Shown here in pieces: positions 13,801 to 19,939 of a DNA stretch of 44,378 bases. Origin of the DNA: Litorilinea aerophila (lineage in GTDB: Bacteria > Chloroflexota > Anaerolineae > Caldilineales > Caldilineaceae); the NCBI GenBank assembly GCA_945897075.1, contig CAMDEX010000016.1:1-44378 (forward strand). The letters run 5' to 3'. Every line of letters starts with the position of its first letter. The stretch's first letter is position 1. A program made the position numbers and the translations under genes. A model generated the notes under the pieces. The model had not been told where the DNA came from. It worked only from the letters and a program-made list of their open reading frames with translations, and did no database searches.

Positions 13801-16800
13801 CCAGCGATGTAATCAGCCCAGGGGAGGTCGCAATGCTATCGCAGGCCACAAAGGCCAGCCCGCTGTCCAGAATATCGGTGATCACCCCAGTGCTGACCAA
13901 ACCCTGGGGTACAGTGACCAGGACGGTGTAGGTGATCTGCTCGCCCACAGCCACATTCAACCCGCTGGTGTGGGGCTGGTTGGTGGTCAGCAGAGACTTC
14001 GACACCACCAGCGGCGAAATCGCCACAGATGCGCTGGTGTTGGTGCGGTGATCATTGGCTGCGCCGCCGGGGTTGCTGGGGTCGCCCGTCCGCTCGCTGG
14101 GGTTGTCGCCGGCCATGCTCGTGTGGCTGACAACTGCGCTGTTGACCAGATTGCCGCCCACCGAAGCCCCAAAATCAACCGTTGCCACGTAGGTAATCGT
14201 CACGCCCTGGCCCAAAGGAATCTGGGCGTAGGTCGCTGTGATGAGCTGGTCAGTGGCGTTGCTGGCGCTTGCACCGGGCGCGTTCAAGCCCCGGCTATAG
14301 CTGAGATCGGGCGGAATGGCGTCGCTCACCGTCACGTCAAAGGCGGGCGCGGTACTCTGGGCAGTGTGGGTGATGAACAGAGTATAGGTGATCTCATCCC
14401 CTGCCTGCAGGTCCGTACTCGGCGTCGCCGATTTCGTGATTCTCAAGATCGGCTCAACGATCTGGCCGGTCACCGAATCGTTCAGACTATAGCTGCGCCC
14501 ATCATCCACCCAGGTCAGGTCGCCCCGGTTGGTGAAGATGTCGTTGTTGTCCGCGGTCAAGGCGTTGGAGATCAGACCGGTGACAGTAATCACGACCCGA
14601 TCCGGCCCCACCACCTGGCCTGCGGGCGGCCCAGCCGTGGTGAAAATTAGCCGGTTGCCGCTCAGCGAGCCAACTGCCCAGCTATTCTGGGCGCTGTTCT
14701 CGTTGACAATCGTCACGCCTGTGGTGCTGAAGACCAGCGCCCCGTCCAGTGTGGGCAGGGTATCGGTCAGAATGGCGCTGCTGTAGGTGCGGTTGCCGTA
14801 GAAGTCGAAGCTGATGGTGTAGGTGAAGGGCTGGCCGATGCGCACGGGCGAGCCGAAAATCTGCTTGTCCATCTCCTGGACAGGTGTGCTGCGGGTGACA
14901 GCCGTGGCGGTCTGGGGACAGCCACCGTTGTCACAGGCGGTGAGGAGAGTCAGCGTTGTGCGGTAGTCTGGCTGGGCATCCTGGGCCACCGCGCTAAAGG
15001 TGGCTGTCCACGTCTGGCCGTTGTTGAGGGTACCCACAGTCCAGACAACCGTGCGGTTGCCCTGGTTGATAGTCGGCACAGCGCCACCCGGTGCGCCGTT
15101 GACAGCCAGCAGGCTGGCCCAACCGGCGTCCAATGTCTCGGTGATGACCAGATTGCGCGCAATGCCGTTGCCCGAATTGGGCAGACTGATCGTCCACGTA
15201 TAGCGCTGGCCGGCCGTTACGATCTGTTGGGCCGGCGTCACAGCCGCGGTGGAAAGATTGGGCCGTTGCACAGTGATGGTGGCGTTGGCCGCGGTCACAT
15301 CGTTGAAAACGTTGCTACAGGTGTCCTGGTAGAAGAGATCTACCGTGCCCGTGTTGGCGCCCGACGCAGGACAGAGACCCGTGGCATTGGTCACATTGAA
15401 ACGCAGGCTGCCGCTGCTCTGGGCCGGGAAGCTGCTGTAGCCAAAGGTGATGACACCGGTTGCCCCTACGGCGGGCTGACTGGTGGGCGTGGGAGAGGTG
15501 GACGCGGCCAGCCCGGCATAGGCCATATTGGCGGGCAGCGTGTAGGTCACCACCACATTCGAGGCGCGCGCGCCCGTATTGTTGATGGTGACGATCAGCG
15601 GTCCGCCCGCACACTCCTGCAAGGTGGCACCGGTGGCGCTGACGGTGAAGTTGGGTCGTGTGCTGATGTAGGCGGTGTCGGTGATGGCTTCGCTGAAACA
15701 GACGTCGCTTGTGCTACAGGCGAAGACCGCGGTCGCCCGGTTTTCCAGCGCGATGACAGAACAGGCGTTGGAAGCCACTGTGCCGGTGATAGCGTAGGTG
15801 ATGGTGTCGGTGGCTGTGCCGCTTGCGCCCAGTCTCTGCCCGCCGCCCGTATGCCATTGCAGGAAAGGCGGTGAACCGGTGTTGCTGGACGGGGTCGGGC
15901 TGATGCTGGTAATCGTAAAACCATTGGGCAACAGATCCTCTGTCAAGAGATTGGTCACCCGTTGCGTCCCGATATTCTCAACCGTAACGTTCCAGACCAA
16001 TTGGTCGCCCACTCCGACAAAGATCGGCGCGCTGCTGGTGTCGCCACCCAGACTGCCCGCCGCGCTGACGTTGCGCACCTGTTTTGTGACCTGCAGCACC
16101 GGCTTGTCTGCCACCAGGGACTTGGAATTTTCCAGAAAGGCAAGTCTGACGCCGCAAGCATCCACCGCCGAACCCTGACTGCGTACCACTACCTCATCCC
16201 CAGTACAACCGGTGAGAACGTTGAAGGTGATGCGGATCTCATCTTTGGCCAAGCGTTCGGCAAGCACATCATAGGCTGCGGTGCCAGAGATAAAATCGGT
16301 CACCCGCCAGACCAGCGTTGAGGCGACGCCGCTGGTAGAGGTTGTCGGGGTGAAGGGAATGTTGGAGAGCAGCTGCCCGCTGGTGGCACCCGTCAGCAGA
16401 ACACCCGCACTGTCCACCACACTGACGCGCGTAGAACCGGCCACAAAGGTGGCATTGGTGACAGTATCGGTGATAGTCAGATTGTATTCCGTCGCCCGGC
16501 CAGAGGTGTTTTTGACCCGCAGTTGTACCTCCCCCGTCTCACACAAGGGCAGGTTGGCGGTCTGGTTGTTGGTGCTGAGGAGCGAGGAGATACTGGGCAG
16601 CAGGGTGACCGTGCCCTGCAAGCTGCCCTGGCAGACACCGCCCACATTGCCGCAGGCGCGGTTCAGACGGATGTTCACGACATCGGGCAAGGCGCAGCCG
16701 TTGACCCGCGACTCCACATCAAAGACCAGCCGGTTGCCATTGGGCAAACCGGGCGTCGCCGGCACAGTAAAGGTTACGACCGCGCGACCGTTGGGCAATG

Positions 16801-19800
16801 TTCCCGTCCGGTAGGTCACGGAATTCTTCACTGATAGGGGTGCGTTACCGGTAAGGGTATAGGTATAAAATTCCGTGCCGAAAGGCAGCTCGTTGACAAC
16901 AGTGAAGTCGGTGGCGCTGGTATTGCCACCGTTGCTGACAATAAAGCTCCAACCTGCGTTCTTCTCCACAATTGTAAACTGATTGGGCGTGGTAAAGAGA
17001 CTCAGATTGGATTGGGCTGTGGATGTGCCCCCGATCGCAGCGCTGGAACGCGGCACATCGCAGCGATCCAGATAGGTCAGACTGGTTGTCAGCCCCGAAC
17101 CTGTTGCGCACGGGCGGTAAAGCGGGAAAGAGATTGTCCCACTGCCGGTCAGGTCAAAGGCAGCGGGGAAGGTGAAGGTGACGATCTTGCGTCCGTCAAG
17201 CTGTGTGCCCTGGCTTACGCTGGGCGTTTGACCGCTGAAACCGCCGCCGACGACATAGGCTGTGGGCGTAATGATATCCGAGGCGTCGCTAGTGAAGGTG
17301 ACGACGATAGAATCGGTGATGTTGGGGGCCGTCTGCTCGTTCACAGTCAGTGTGACGGTATTCACGCGGCAGGCTTGAATTGTGGCGGGATCGACACTGA
17401 TGCCCAGCGTGCCCCGGCTGATATTCACAGGGATCGCCACATAGCCGGTGATGCCGCCATCACAGGCCCGGGCCGGACCGTTGAGTTGAAACTCGGAGAA
17501 AAGGGTGGGCGTATCGCTGCTGCCCTCGCCAGCCAGCACCGCGGCCTGGCCGTCGATCTGATAAACGATGACAATCGTGGCTGTCGGGCTGAATGCGCCC
17601 AATACCCCACTCAGCCCGCCGAAATTGATGACCAGGGGTGGTCCCTCGCTGATGGCAACATTGGCCGTGCGATCTACGCCGTCCACACGTACCTGCACCG
17701 AGCCGGGTACAACTGTAAAGCTCTGGGCCAGACTGCCTGCGCCCAATGTGTCTGTGTAAATTGTGTTTGTCCAGGTGATACCCGATCCCACTTGCAGGGT
17801 GGCGGTGATCACATTGGCTGTGGGCGGCCCACACAATTCGATGGGGGATGCCTCTTTGGTAAATGTGTTCAGCGCAGGATTGAGAAAGTCATAGACAAAA
17901 GAGGGACGGGTCGCCGAGGCGGAGAGTTGACATTGCGGACAGGCGATGTCGGCCACCGCCAGCACTTGATTGGTCAGCGCCGTACCTGCGCCACACGCCC
18001 CCGCGCCCTGGCTGGGCACGGTGACGTTGATAAAGAACTGCTCGCTAAAACTCCCCGATCCACTGGTATTCTTATTCCAGCGCAGGGTGTTGGCATTCTG
18101 TACAACGGGCGTGCCCCCGCTGGAGGTAACGCTGTTGATGATCAGATTGCTGGGCACCACATCGGTGATGGCAATACCACCCGCGCCAATTCCCTGCCTG
18201 TTGTCGCCAGAGACGGTCACTATGTATTGGTAGCTCTGGCCGGCAACCATTGTCGTCGGGCCATCCTTTGTCACGACAAGGCTGGGTGCGGCCACCGGCA
18301 AGAGAACCGTCTCGGTATCCGGCGTCCCGCTGGCTTGTAGCAGCAGACAGGAGTCCTCGTAGGTGGGCGTCAGCGTCACGGCCAGGGAGGCTGTGCTGCA
18401 GAGATTGCCCGTGGCAATGTCCAGGTTGAAGACAACCGAACCGCCCGTCGGGATGGTCCCCGGCACGTATGTGATGGTGTTGCCGCTCTGGCTCCAGGTG
18501 GCGGCGAAGGCAGGATTGACGCTGACGGTCGCCCCGGCCGGCAAAACGCTGGCCAAAGTGAGGAAGACGTTGCGCGCCGCGCCGCCCACGTTGCTGACCG
18601 TCACCGGCACAGTCGCGTTAAGTGCGCCGCAATAGCTGATCGTGGGTATCGGCCCGATATTCACAGCGATATCCGGGTCAGTGATCTGCAAGATGACATC
18701 GGCCAATTCGTCAACCGGATTGGCGGCTGTCCCTGTGCCGTCGGCATTGCCAATAAACCAGGCCGCGCGGGCCTGGTTGTCGAGTGCATTACACGAATTG
18801 ACTGTGGCCTGTGCAATGTAGCTAAACGAAGCACCCGCCGCCAGATTGACCGGCGCGGGGGTGGGCGTAATAGAAAAGCCGGTATAGCCGCTGCCTATGG
18901 TGTCGGTCAGGATCGCATTGTAGAGCGCGCCCTGGCCCGTGTTTTCCAGCGTCACTGTCCAAGTGACGACTTTGCCAAAGGTTGCTGTCTGCAAGGCCGG
19001 TGATTTGGTGACGATCAGATTGCCCCGCACCACCTGAATGTTCTCCTGCGCCGTCTTGCAGGTGACGGCGGTGGGGCTGCCGCTGCGTAGCGCGGTTGTC
19101 AACAACTGCCCCGACTGGGCATTGCCGTTGGTCGCCAGCCGGAAGTTGAAGGTGATGGTCTCGGCCGGCTGCAAATTGTTACGGTTGGCTGTGGCGTGAT
19201 TGAGAATGATCGTAAACGCCTGGCCCGGCGCGGGATTGGCCGGGCTGATGGTGAGGGGCGTGATCGGGCTGCCGTCTGAGGCTGTGGCCGAGCCAGCCAC
19301 AAAGTAGAAGCCCGCGCTGGGCGTCACCAAAAGGCGCGCCTCGGTCGTGGTGGTGGCGCCGCTGTTGGTGGCGGTCACCGTGAAGAGGTCGCCCGTTGTA
19401 TTGCCCAAACTCACTTCCGCGGGCACGGTCAGGCTCAAGGCCAATTGGTTGGCGTTGGTACACGAACCCGCCGCCAGCAGACGCGCCGCCGGTTGCAGCG
19501 CTGCGGTGGTCTCGTTGCCAGAGGGGGCGGCGGCGTACCAATCGGGCAGAGCGGCTGTGCCCAATGCGGGGCTACCCGCGGCGCTGGGGTTCGTGGCTGC
19601 GCTGCTTTCGCCGATGGAGGCGGCCCATCCGGGCAGCAGACTTGCCCCCAATGGCGCGCTGGCAGGGTTCTGGGTCGCCGTTTCCACGGCAGCCGGGGCA
19701 GCCAGCGCTCGATTTTCGATGGCTGTCTGCGCCTGCACCGGCAGCTCTGCGGCCGCGGCCACGCGGCTGCCTGCGGCAAGGGTAGCTGGCAGATAACCCT

Positions 19801-19921
19801 GTAGGGGGTCGGCCAGGGGTGACAGATAGCCGATGACCATCGAAAAAACGATCAGGAGACGCAGCCAGCCAAAAGCTGCATCGCGTCGTCGGGGGTTGGC
19901 AAATTTTTGCAGACGAAACAT
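1..19921 (-). CDS. Giant secreted DUF11/SdrD_B repeat protein (C-terminus beyond the window)
   Basis: A frame starting at ATG 19921 stays in register wherever I tested it (near 16160, 10856, 8990, 4934 and 56) and is still open at base 2, giving at least 6640 residues. I did not check every codon for stops. The N-terminus is basic (MFRLQKFANPRRR), followed by a hydrophobic helix at about residues 18-35, so it is exported. Next come about 3000 residues of heterogeneous DUF11-like repeats (patterns such as LTVTKSxxP, TYTxxVTNxG, VxDxLPxGxxF), then about 2000 residues of SdrD_B-like domains (GDYVWxDxNxDGxQ, TDxxGxYxFxxLxPGxY), then about 1650 residues of DUF11-like units. These families are extracellular beta-sandwich stalks, often in adhesins or surface layers. 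A GGAAGG ribosome-binding site lies within the 18-bp gap after the thioredoxin-like gene, so the two are probably co-transcribed. Anchor and ligand are unknown because the C-terminus is missing. Confidence 0.9.
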   Translation of the reverse strand, partial: MFRLQKFANPRRRDAAFGWLRLLIVFSMVIGYLSPLADPLQGYLPATLAAGSRVAAAAELPVQAQTAIENRALAAPAAVETATQNPASAPLGASLLPGWAASIGESSAATNPSAAGSPALGTAALPDWYAAAPSGNETTAALQPAARLLAAGSCTNANQLALSLTVPAEVSLGNTTGDLFTVTATNSGATTTTEARLLVTPSAGFYFVAGSATASDGSPITPLTISPANPAPGQAFTIILNHATANRNNLQPAETITFNFRLATNGNAQSGQLLTTALRSGSPTAVTCKTAQENIQVVRGNLIVTKSPALQTATFGKVVTWTVTLENTGQGALYNAILTDTIGSGYTGFSITPTPAPVNLAAGASFSYIAQATVNSCNALDNQARAAWFIGNADGTGTAANPVDELADVILQITDPDIAVNIGPIPTISYCGALNATVPVTVSNVGGAARNVFLTLASVLPAGATVSVNPAFAATWSQSGNTITYVPGTIPTGGSVVFNLDIATGNLCSTASLAVTLTPTYEDSCLLLQASGTPDTETVLLPVAAPSLVVTKDGPTTMVAGQSYQYIVTVSGDNRQGIGAGGIAITDVVPSNLIINSVTSSGGTPVVQNANTLRWNKNTSGSGSFSEQFFINVTVPSQGAGACGAGTALTNQVLAVADIACPQCQLSASATRPSFVYDFLNPALNTFTKEASPIELCGPPTANVITATLQVGSGITWTNTIYTDTLGAGSLAQSFTVVPGSVQVRVDGVDRTANVAISEGPPLVINFGGLSGVLGAFSPTATIVIVYQIDGQAAVLAGEGSSDTPTLFSEFQLNGPARACDGGITGYVAIPVNISRGTLGISVDPATIQACRVNTVTLTVNEQTAPNITDSIVVTFTSDASDIITPTAYVVGGGFSGQTPSVSQGTQLDGRKIVTFTFPAAFDLTGSGTISFPLYRPCATGSGLTTSLTYLDRCDVPRSSAAIGGTSTAQSNLSLFTTPNQFTIVEKNAGWSFIVSNGGNTSATDFTVVNELPFGTEFYTYTLTGNAPLSVKNSVTYRTGTLPNGRAVVTFTVPATPGLPNGNRLVFDVESRVNGCALPDVVNIRLNRACGNVGGVCQGSLQGTVTLLPSISSLLSTNNQTANLPLCETGEVQLRVKNTSGRATEYNLTITDTVTNATFVAGSTRVSVVDSAGVLLTGATSGQLLSNIPFTPTTSTSGVASTLVWRVTDFISGTAAYDVLAERLAKDEIRITFNVLTGCTGDEVVVRSQGSAVDACGVRLAFLENSKSLVADKPVLQVTKQVRNVSAAGSLGGDTSSAPIFVGVGDQLVWNVTVENIGTQRVTNLLTEDLLPNGFTITSISPTPSSNTGSPPFLQWHTGGGQRLGASGTATDTITYAITGTVASNACSVIALENRATAVFACSTSDVCFSEAITDTAYISTRPNFTVSATGATLQECAGGPLIVTINNTGARASNVVVTYTLPANMAYAGLAASTSPTPTSQPAVGATGVITFGYSSFPAQSSGSLRFNVTNATGLCPASGANTGTVDLFYQDTCSNVFNDVTAANATITVQRPNLSTAAVTPAQQIVTAGQRYTWTISLPNSGNGIARNLVITETLDAGWASLLAVNGAPGGAVPTINQGNRTVVWTVGTLNNGQTWTATFSAVAQDAQPDYRTTLTLLTACDNGGCPQTATAVTRSTPVQEMDKQIFGSPVRIGQPFTYTISFDFYGNRTYSSAILTDTLPTLDGALVFSTTGVTIVNENSAQNSWAVGSLSGNRLIFTTAGPPAGQVVGPDRVVITVTGLISNALTADNNDIFTNRGDLTWVDDGRSYSLNDSVTGQIVEPILRITKSATPSTDLQAGDEITYTLFITHTAQSTAPAFDVTVSDAIPPDLSYSRGLNAPGASASNATDQLITATYAQIPLGQGVTITYVATVDFGASVGGNLVNSAVVSHTSMAGDNPSERTGDPSNPGGAANDHRTNTSASVAISPLVVSKSLLTTNQPHTSGLNVAVGEQITYTVLVTVPQGLVSTGVITDILDSGLAFVACDSIATSPGLITSLGGGFAAACSTPAVTNSGGQVVFNFGTVSNTDVNAATVETILLSYRVVLLNTSATNRGTTWNNSASFGWRDGTSTSSAPNVTVVEPALAITKTLSPVITQANQTVSVTLEIAHTAASNADAMTVVITDALPAGLTFAGGIATVSGAPFSSGTESGGTITFAWDSLPLGQTSTVRFLATVAQTVVPNTTIVNDAFLRWSSLPGDVTAAQSPFNTGSTERTGDTNNPGGASNDHRAQDNDSLSFPTLAFDKSLATTNQPHTSGLNVAIGEQITYTVVISVPQGTIPSAVVTDVLDTGLAFVALDSVTASAGVTWSGAGTAVFSNSGGRMVVNFGSITNADSNSATTEVVTLTYRAVVLNTLANNRGVALNNRADFTWSAGALNDTTPDVTIVEPALVVVKSVLPASGDAGDVFTFTLAITHTAASNSDAMTVVITDAVPAGMTFVSGSTQNVSGTATTSAAESGGIVTFAWNSLALGTGSTVSFRATLNQSTPPLSTLTNTAFLRWSSLPGDVTAPQSAENGLSTERTGNTADPGGAANDHNATSNVSLATPGYSIAKALDSTSATHTAGTSVTIGEIITYALTISLPEGTTTGLAVVDNLPTGLAFVPGSVSVDTTGFDGTVPAPTPASTGGSGDDVTLTFGPIVVTGDNVTTNNSFVVRLQARVLNIAANVGLNPPGQNSLINSATAQVGSNPIQPSGTVTTTVVEPRMAIAKSLTPTLAAAGDTVTITLVVSNTGTSEAFEVVVDDPLPDAKFTALAELTTPAGFSFSTVAAAPNTIVRYTGGSIPVGESRTFIFTARLTNGVIKDEVLTNVATVTQATTLPGTDAGERDEPDVSASAPLTISAPDLTLTKTNSVTSLTAGQTVVYSLTVTSVGNRTATGVVLTDTVPVSTTFDLAASTAGWSCADNAVAGTLCTFAVGTLAVGESRLVRFAVTLDLPLLTSTTQITNTATTGDDGTQGPDPTPANNTAVSTAPTILSSLGDYVWLDVNGDGQQGNPLVETPVAGVVVNLYDGNNLLIATTTTDNNGFYTFTGLGPGSYTVEFVPPVGYAITQPTQGNPATDSNANPITGLSAPITLGLGEHNPTIDAGLVQPMNLGNFVWYDADADGQQDVGEPGIAGAVVALFLADGVTPALDLDGNPVTSQTTGADGLYNFTNLPPGGYVVQVTMPAGYSPTPVQVADPNSNSNLDSNIASSAASIHSSGVVTLTVGGEPTSGVDSDGSNGNLSVDFGFVGVNLGDYVWLDTDGDGQQGNPAVELPVAGVTVTLTYPNGDIITTTTDASGGYTFTNLIPNQTYTVTFSLPPGYDFTVQDSGADASDSDANPTTGVVVVPIGTTDNPTIDAGLVQPMNLGNYVWYDADADGQQDVGEPGIAGATVALFLADGVTPALDLDGNPVTSQTTGADGLYNFTNLPPGGYVVQVTMPAGYSPTPVQVANPNSNSNLDSNIASSAASIHSSGVVTLTVGGEPTSAVDGDGTNGNLSVDFGFVGVNLGDYVWLDTNGDGQQGNPAVELPVAGVTVTLTYPNGAVITTTTDASGGYTFTNLLPNQTYTVTFSLPPGYDFTVQDSGADGSDSDANPVTGVVVVAIGTTDNPTIDAGLVQPMNLGNYVWYDADADGQQDVGEPGIAGATVALFLADGVTPALDLNGTPVTSQTTGLDGLYNFTNLPPGGYVVQVTMPAGYSPTPVQVADPNSNSNLDSNIASSAASIHSSGVVTLTVGGEPSAGVDSDGSNGNLSVDFGFVGVNLGDYVWLDTDGDGQQGTPAVEPGVAGVTVTLTYPNGAVITTTTDASGGYTFTNLLPNQTYTVTFSLPPGYDFTVPDSGADATDSDANPTTGVVVVNLGLNDNPTIDAGLVQPMVLGNFVWYDADADGQQDVGEPGISGATVALFLADGVTPALDLDGNPVTSQTTGADGLYNFTNLPPGGYVVQVTMPAGYSPTPVQVANPNSNSNLDSNIASSAANIHSSGVVTLTVGGEPVSGVDSDGTNGNLSVDFGFVGVNLGNYVWLDTDGDGQQGNPAVEAPVAGVTVTLTYPNGAVITTTTDASGGYTFTNLLPNQTYTVTFSLPPGYDFTLQDSGADATDSDANPTTGVVVVPIGTTDNPSIDAGLVQPMNLGNYVWYDADADGQQDVGEPGIAGAVVALFLADGVTPALDLDGNPVTSQTTGPDGLYNFTNLPPGGYVVQVTMPAGYSPTPVQVADPNSNSNLDSNIASSAVNIHSSGVVILTVGGEPVAGVDSDGSNGNLSVDFGFVGVNLGDYVWFDTNYDGQQGTPALEPVADGVTVTLTYPNGTVLTTTTDASGLYSFTNLIPNQTYTVTFTTPPGYAITTQNSGVDGTDSDADPVTGVVVVDLGTTDDLTIDAGLVELVNLGDYVWLDTDGNGQQGNPAVELPIEGVTVTLTLPNGTVLTTTTDASGIYTFTDLLPNQTYTVTFTPPLGYGFTDQNSGADGSDSDADPASGVVVVNLGLNDNPSIDAGLVQSMNLGNFVWFDSNANGQQDPGEPGIAGAVVTLFLADGVTPALDLDGNPVTSQTTGPDGLYNFTFLPPGGYIVQVTMPAGYTPTPVQVADPNSNSNLDSNIASSAVNIHSSGVVTLTVGGEPVSGVDSDGTNGNLSVDFGFVGVNLGDFIWYDSNADGQQDVGEPGIAGATVALFLADGVTPALDLDGNPVTSQTTGPDGLYNFTFLPPGGYVVQVTMPAGYSPTPVQVADPNSNSNLDSNIASSAANIHSSGVVTLTVGGEPSSGVDGDGSNGNLSVDFGFTGVNLGDYVWLDTNGDGQQGSPTVELPVAGVTVTLTYPNGVVITTTTNASGLYTFTNLLPNQTYTVTFSLPPGYDFTLQDSGADATDSDANPTTGVVVVPIGTADNPTIDAGLYVPLKIGDTLWIDYDADGVQDVGEPGLGGITVNLYDGNGNLITTTVTDPNGNYLFPDLPPGTYEVRVDQTTLPADFTNTHDLDGNNNSSTTVTQPSGQDNLNLDFGYVGLPVLATTKRDLLFTDLNSDGIASPGDVLEYTVVISNTGNGPLASIVFTDTPGVNTTLVVGSVQTTLGTVNTGNGTGHSSVRVSVGTLPGKSAATITFRVTINNPLPAGVTQVANQGLVSSAQLPTLPTDDPDTATGGDPTVTPVTAGAAPQITKAAVLVRDADGNGVVSPGDTLRYEMRMVNLGNATTANVIFSDTPDANTTLVVGSVQSNRGIVNTGNTVGDTTVAVAVGAVNPGDVVLISFDVTVNLGLVTGTRLSNQGEIAYDSDGDGNNDSTRPTDGDTTQPGDQPTVNPIGGSPEGVAIKSVSDVNGGNLEPGDILLYTIVLRNTSGFNAPGLVFEDPIPAHTIYLAGSVSAPAASTVVSTTPILRITGIDVPAHTQVLLTFRVQVVNPLPAGVNQISNQGTVFFDSDGDGINDSSQPTDGDTVNPGNQPTVIPVSAGPNFGETTKTVALTSDADGNGVVTPGDTLRYTVRIPNTGNQDSLGAVFLLDSIPAHTTYVGGSATADRGTASFNAGSNRVEWNGDVPAGTTVIVTFDVTVNVGIVTGVIISNQGALRFDTDGDGIPDATEPTDADTTTPGEQPTTVPVGGSPEGVARKTATDLNGGTLEPGDILLYTIVLQNTSGFNAPGLEFIDSIPSHTDYITNSLTVPAGATIVSQSPTIRVTGVDVAAFSQVTLTFQVQITTPLPAGVTQIANQGTVFFDSDGDGNNDASQPTDGDSTTPGNQPTISPIATTLAYAATKRDRLFTDADGNGFASPGDTIEYTVVVSNSGNQAVTNVLFADTPDANTALVVGSVQSSAGTITAGNDPGNTTVGVNIGTLNGGANVTISFRVTVNNPLPAGVTQVANQGTLSSVELPTVITDDPDTPANEDPTVTPLTAAPRLAASKRDSLAVDADGNGTPSPGDTLEYQITIQNSGNSAATGVVFNDTPDSNSALVVGSVTTTAGAISSGNSAGDSSVAVNIGTLPGGVSVTITFRVIVNNPLPAGVVQLANQGTLGSNELPTVQTDDPDSAAGGDPTVTPLTAQPLISATKQDSLAVDADGNGTPSPGDTLEYRVTIINSGNQAGRATFVDNVLDPNVALVVGSVQTTLGTIVRGNNAGDTGVQVNVGLIPGGGGTEIISFRVTINDPLPAGVTQVGNQATVSGSNFPTVPTDDPDTPANNDPTITPVVAAPVLAASKRDSLVVDVDGNGTPSPGDTIEYQVTIQNSGNSAATAVVFNDIPDANTALVVGSVQTSAGTVTTGNTAGDTNVAVNIGTIPGGGQVVITFQVTINNPLPAGVARVLNQGTVASDQLPDLPTDDPDTTANDDPTATPVVAAPVLTAIKRDTLLVDADGNGIASPGDTILYQITIQNSGNGAATGVVFNDTPDANTALLVGSVQTSAGTVTTGNSAGDTDVAVNIGTIPGGGQVVITFRVTVNNPLPAGVTQLANQGTLSSNQLPILPTDDPDTAQPDDLTVTPLTATPIINATKRDSLTVDADGNGTPSPGDTLEYQIIVANNGNQAGLAVFVNDLLDPNVALVVGSVQSSQGTIVLGNTAGDTSVNVNLGTIPGGQSATITFRVTIANPLPAGDTQIANQAIVTGDNFPNTPTDDPDTPADDDPTVTPVVGAP
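4860..10870 (-). repeat. SdrD_B-like tandem array with exact 765-bp macro-repeat
   Basis: The sequence acgccgacaaagccgaag recurs at 7038, 7803, 8568, 9333 and 10098, exactly 765 bp apart. Variants at 5931 and 5508 are offset by 1107 and 423 bp. The 765-bp unit resolves into a domain of about 141 residues (423 bp) and one of about 114 residues (342 bp), since 423+342=765 and 423+342+342=1107. Copies are very similar at the DNA level, including third codon positions, which points to recent tandem duplication or gene conversion. Each domain has an acidic DxDxDGxQ loop that could bind calcium (inference from the family). Confidence 0.85.
12150..14150 (-). repeat. Long repeat carrying an ERTGD-xx-NPGG-xx-NDHR motif
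   Basis: Three copies of a distinctive peptide motif lie in the N-terminal half of the giant protein, encoded on the minus strand near 14040-14105, 13105-13165 and 12190-12250. They read ERTGDPSNPGGAANDHR, ERTGDTNNPGGASNDHR and ERTGNTADPGGAANDHN. Spacing is about 915-940 bp, so each block covers roughly two DUF11-like domains. The surrounding sequence (QPHTSGLNVAIGEQITYTV and similar) repeats with it. The function of the motif is unknown to me. Confidence 0.75.
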
Positions 19922-19939
19922 TAACGGGGAACCTTCCGC

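Noticed and set aside
13181-14650. 489-residue plus-strand frame (with others at 3710-4912, 9437-10702 and 17012-18340)
   Set aside because: All lie opposite the continuous giant minus-strand gene and show no domain pattern.
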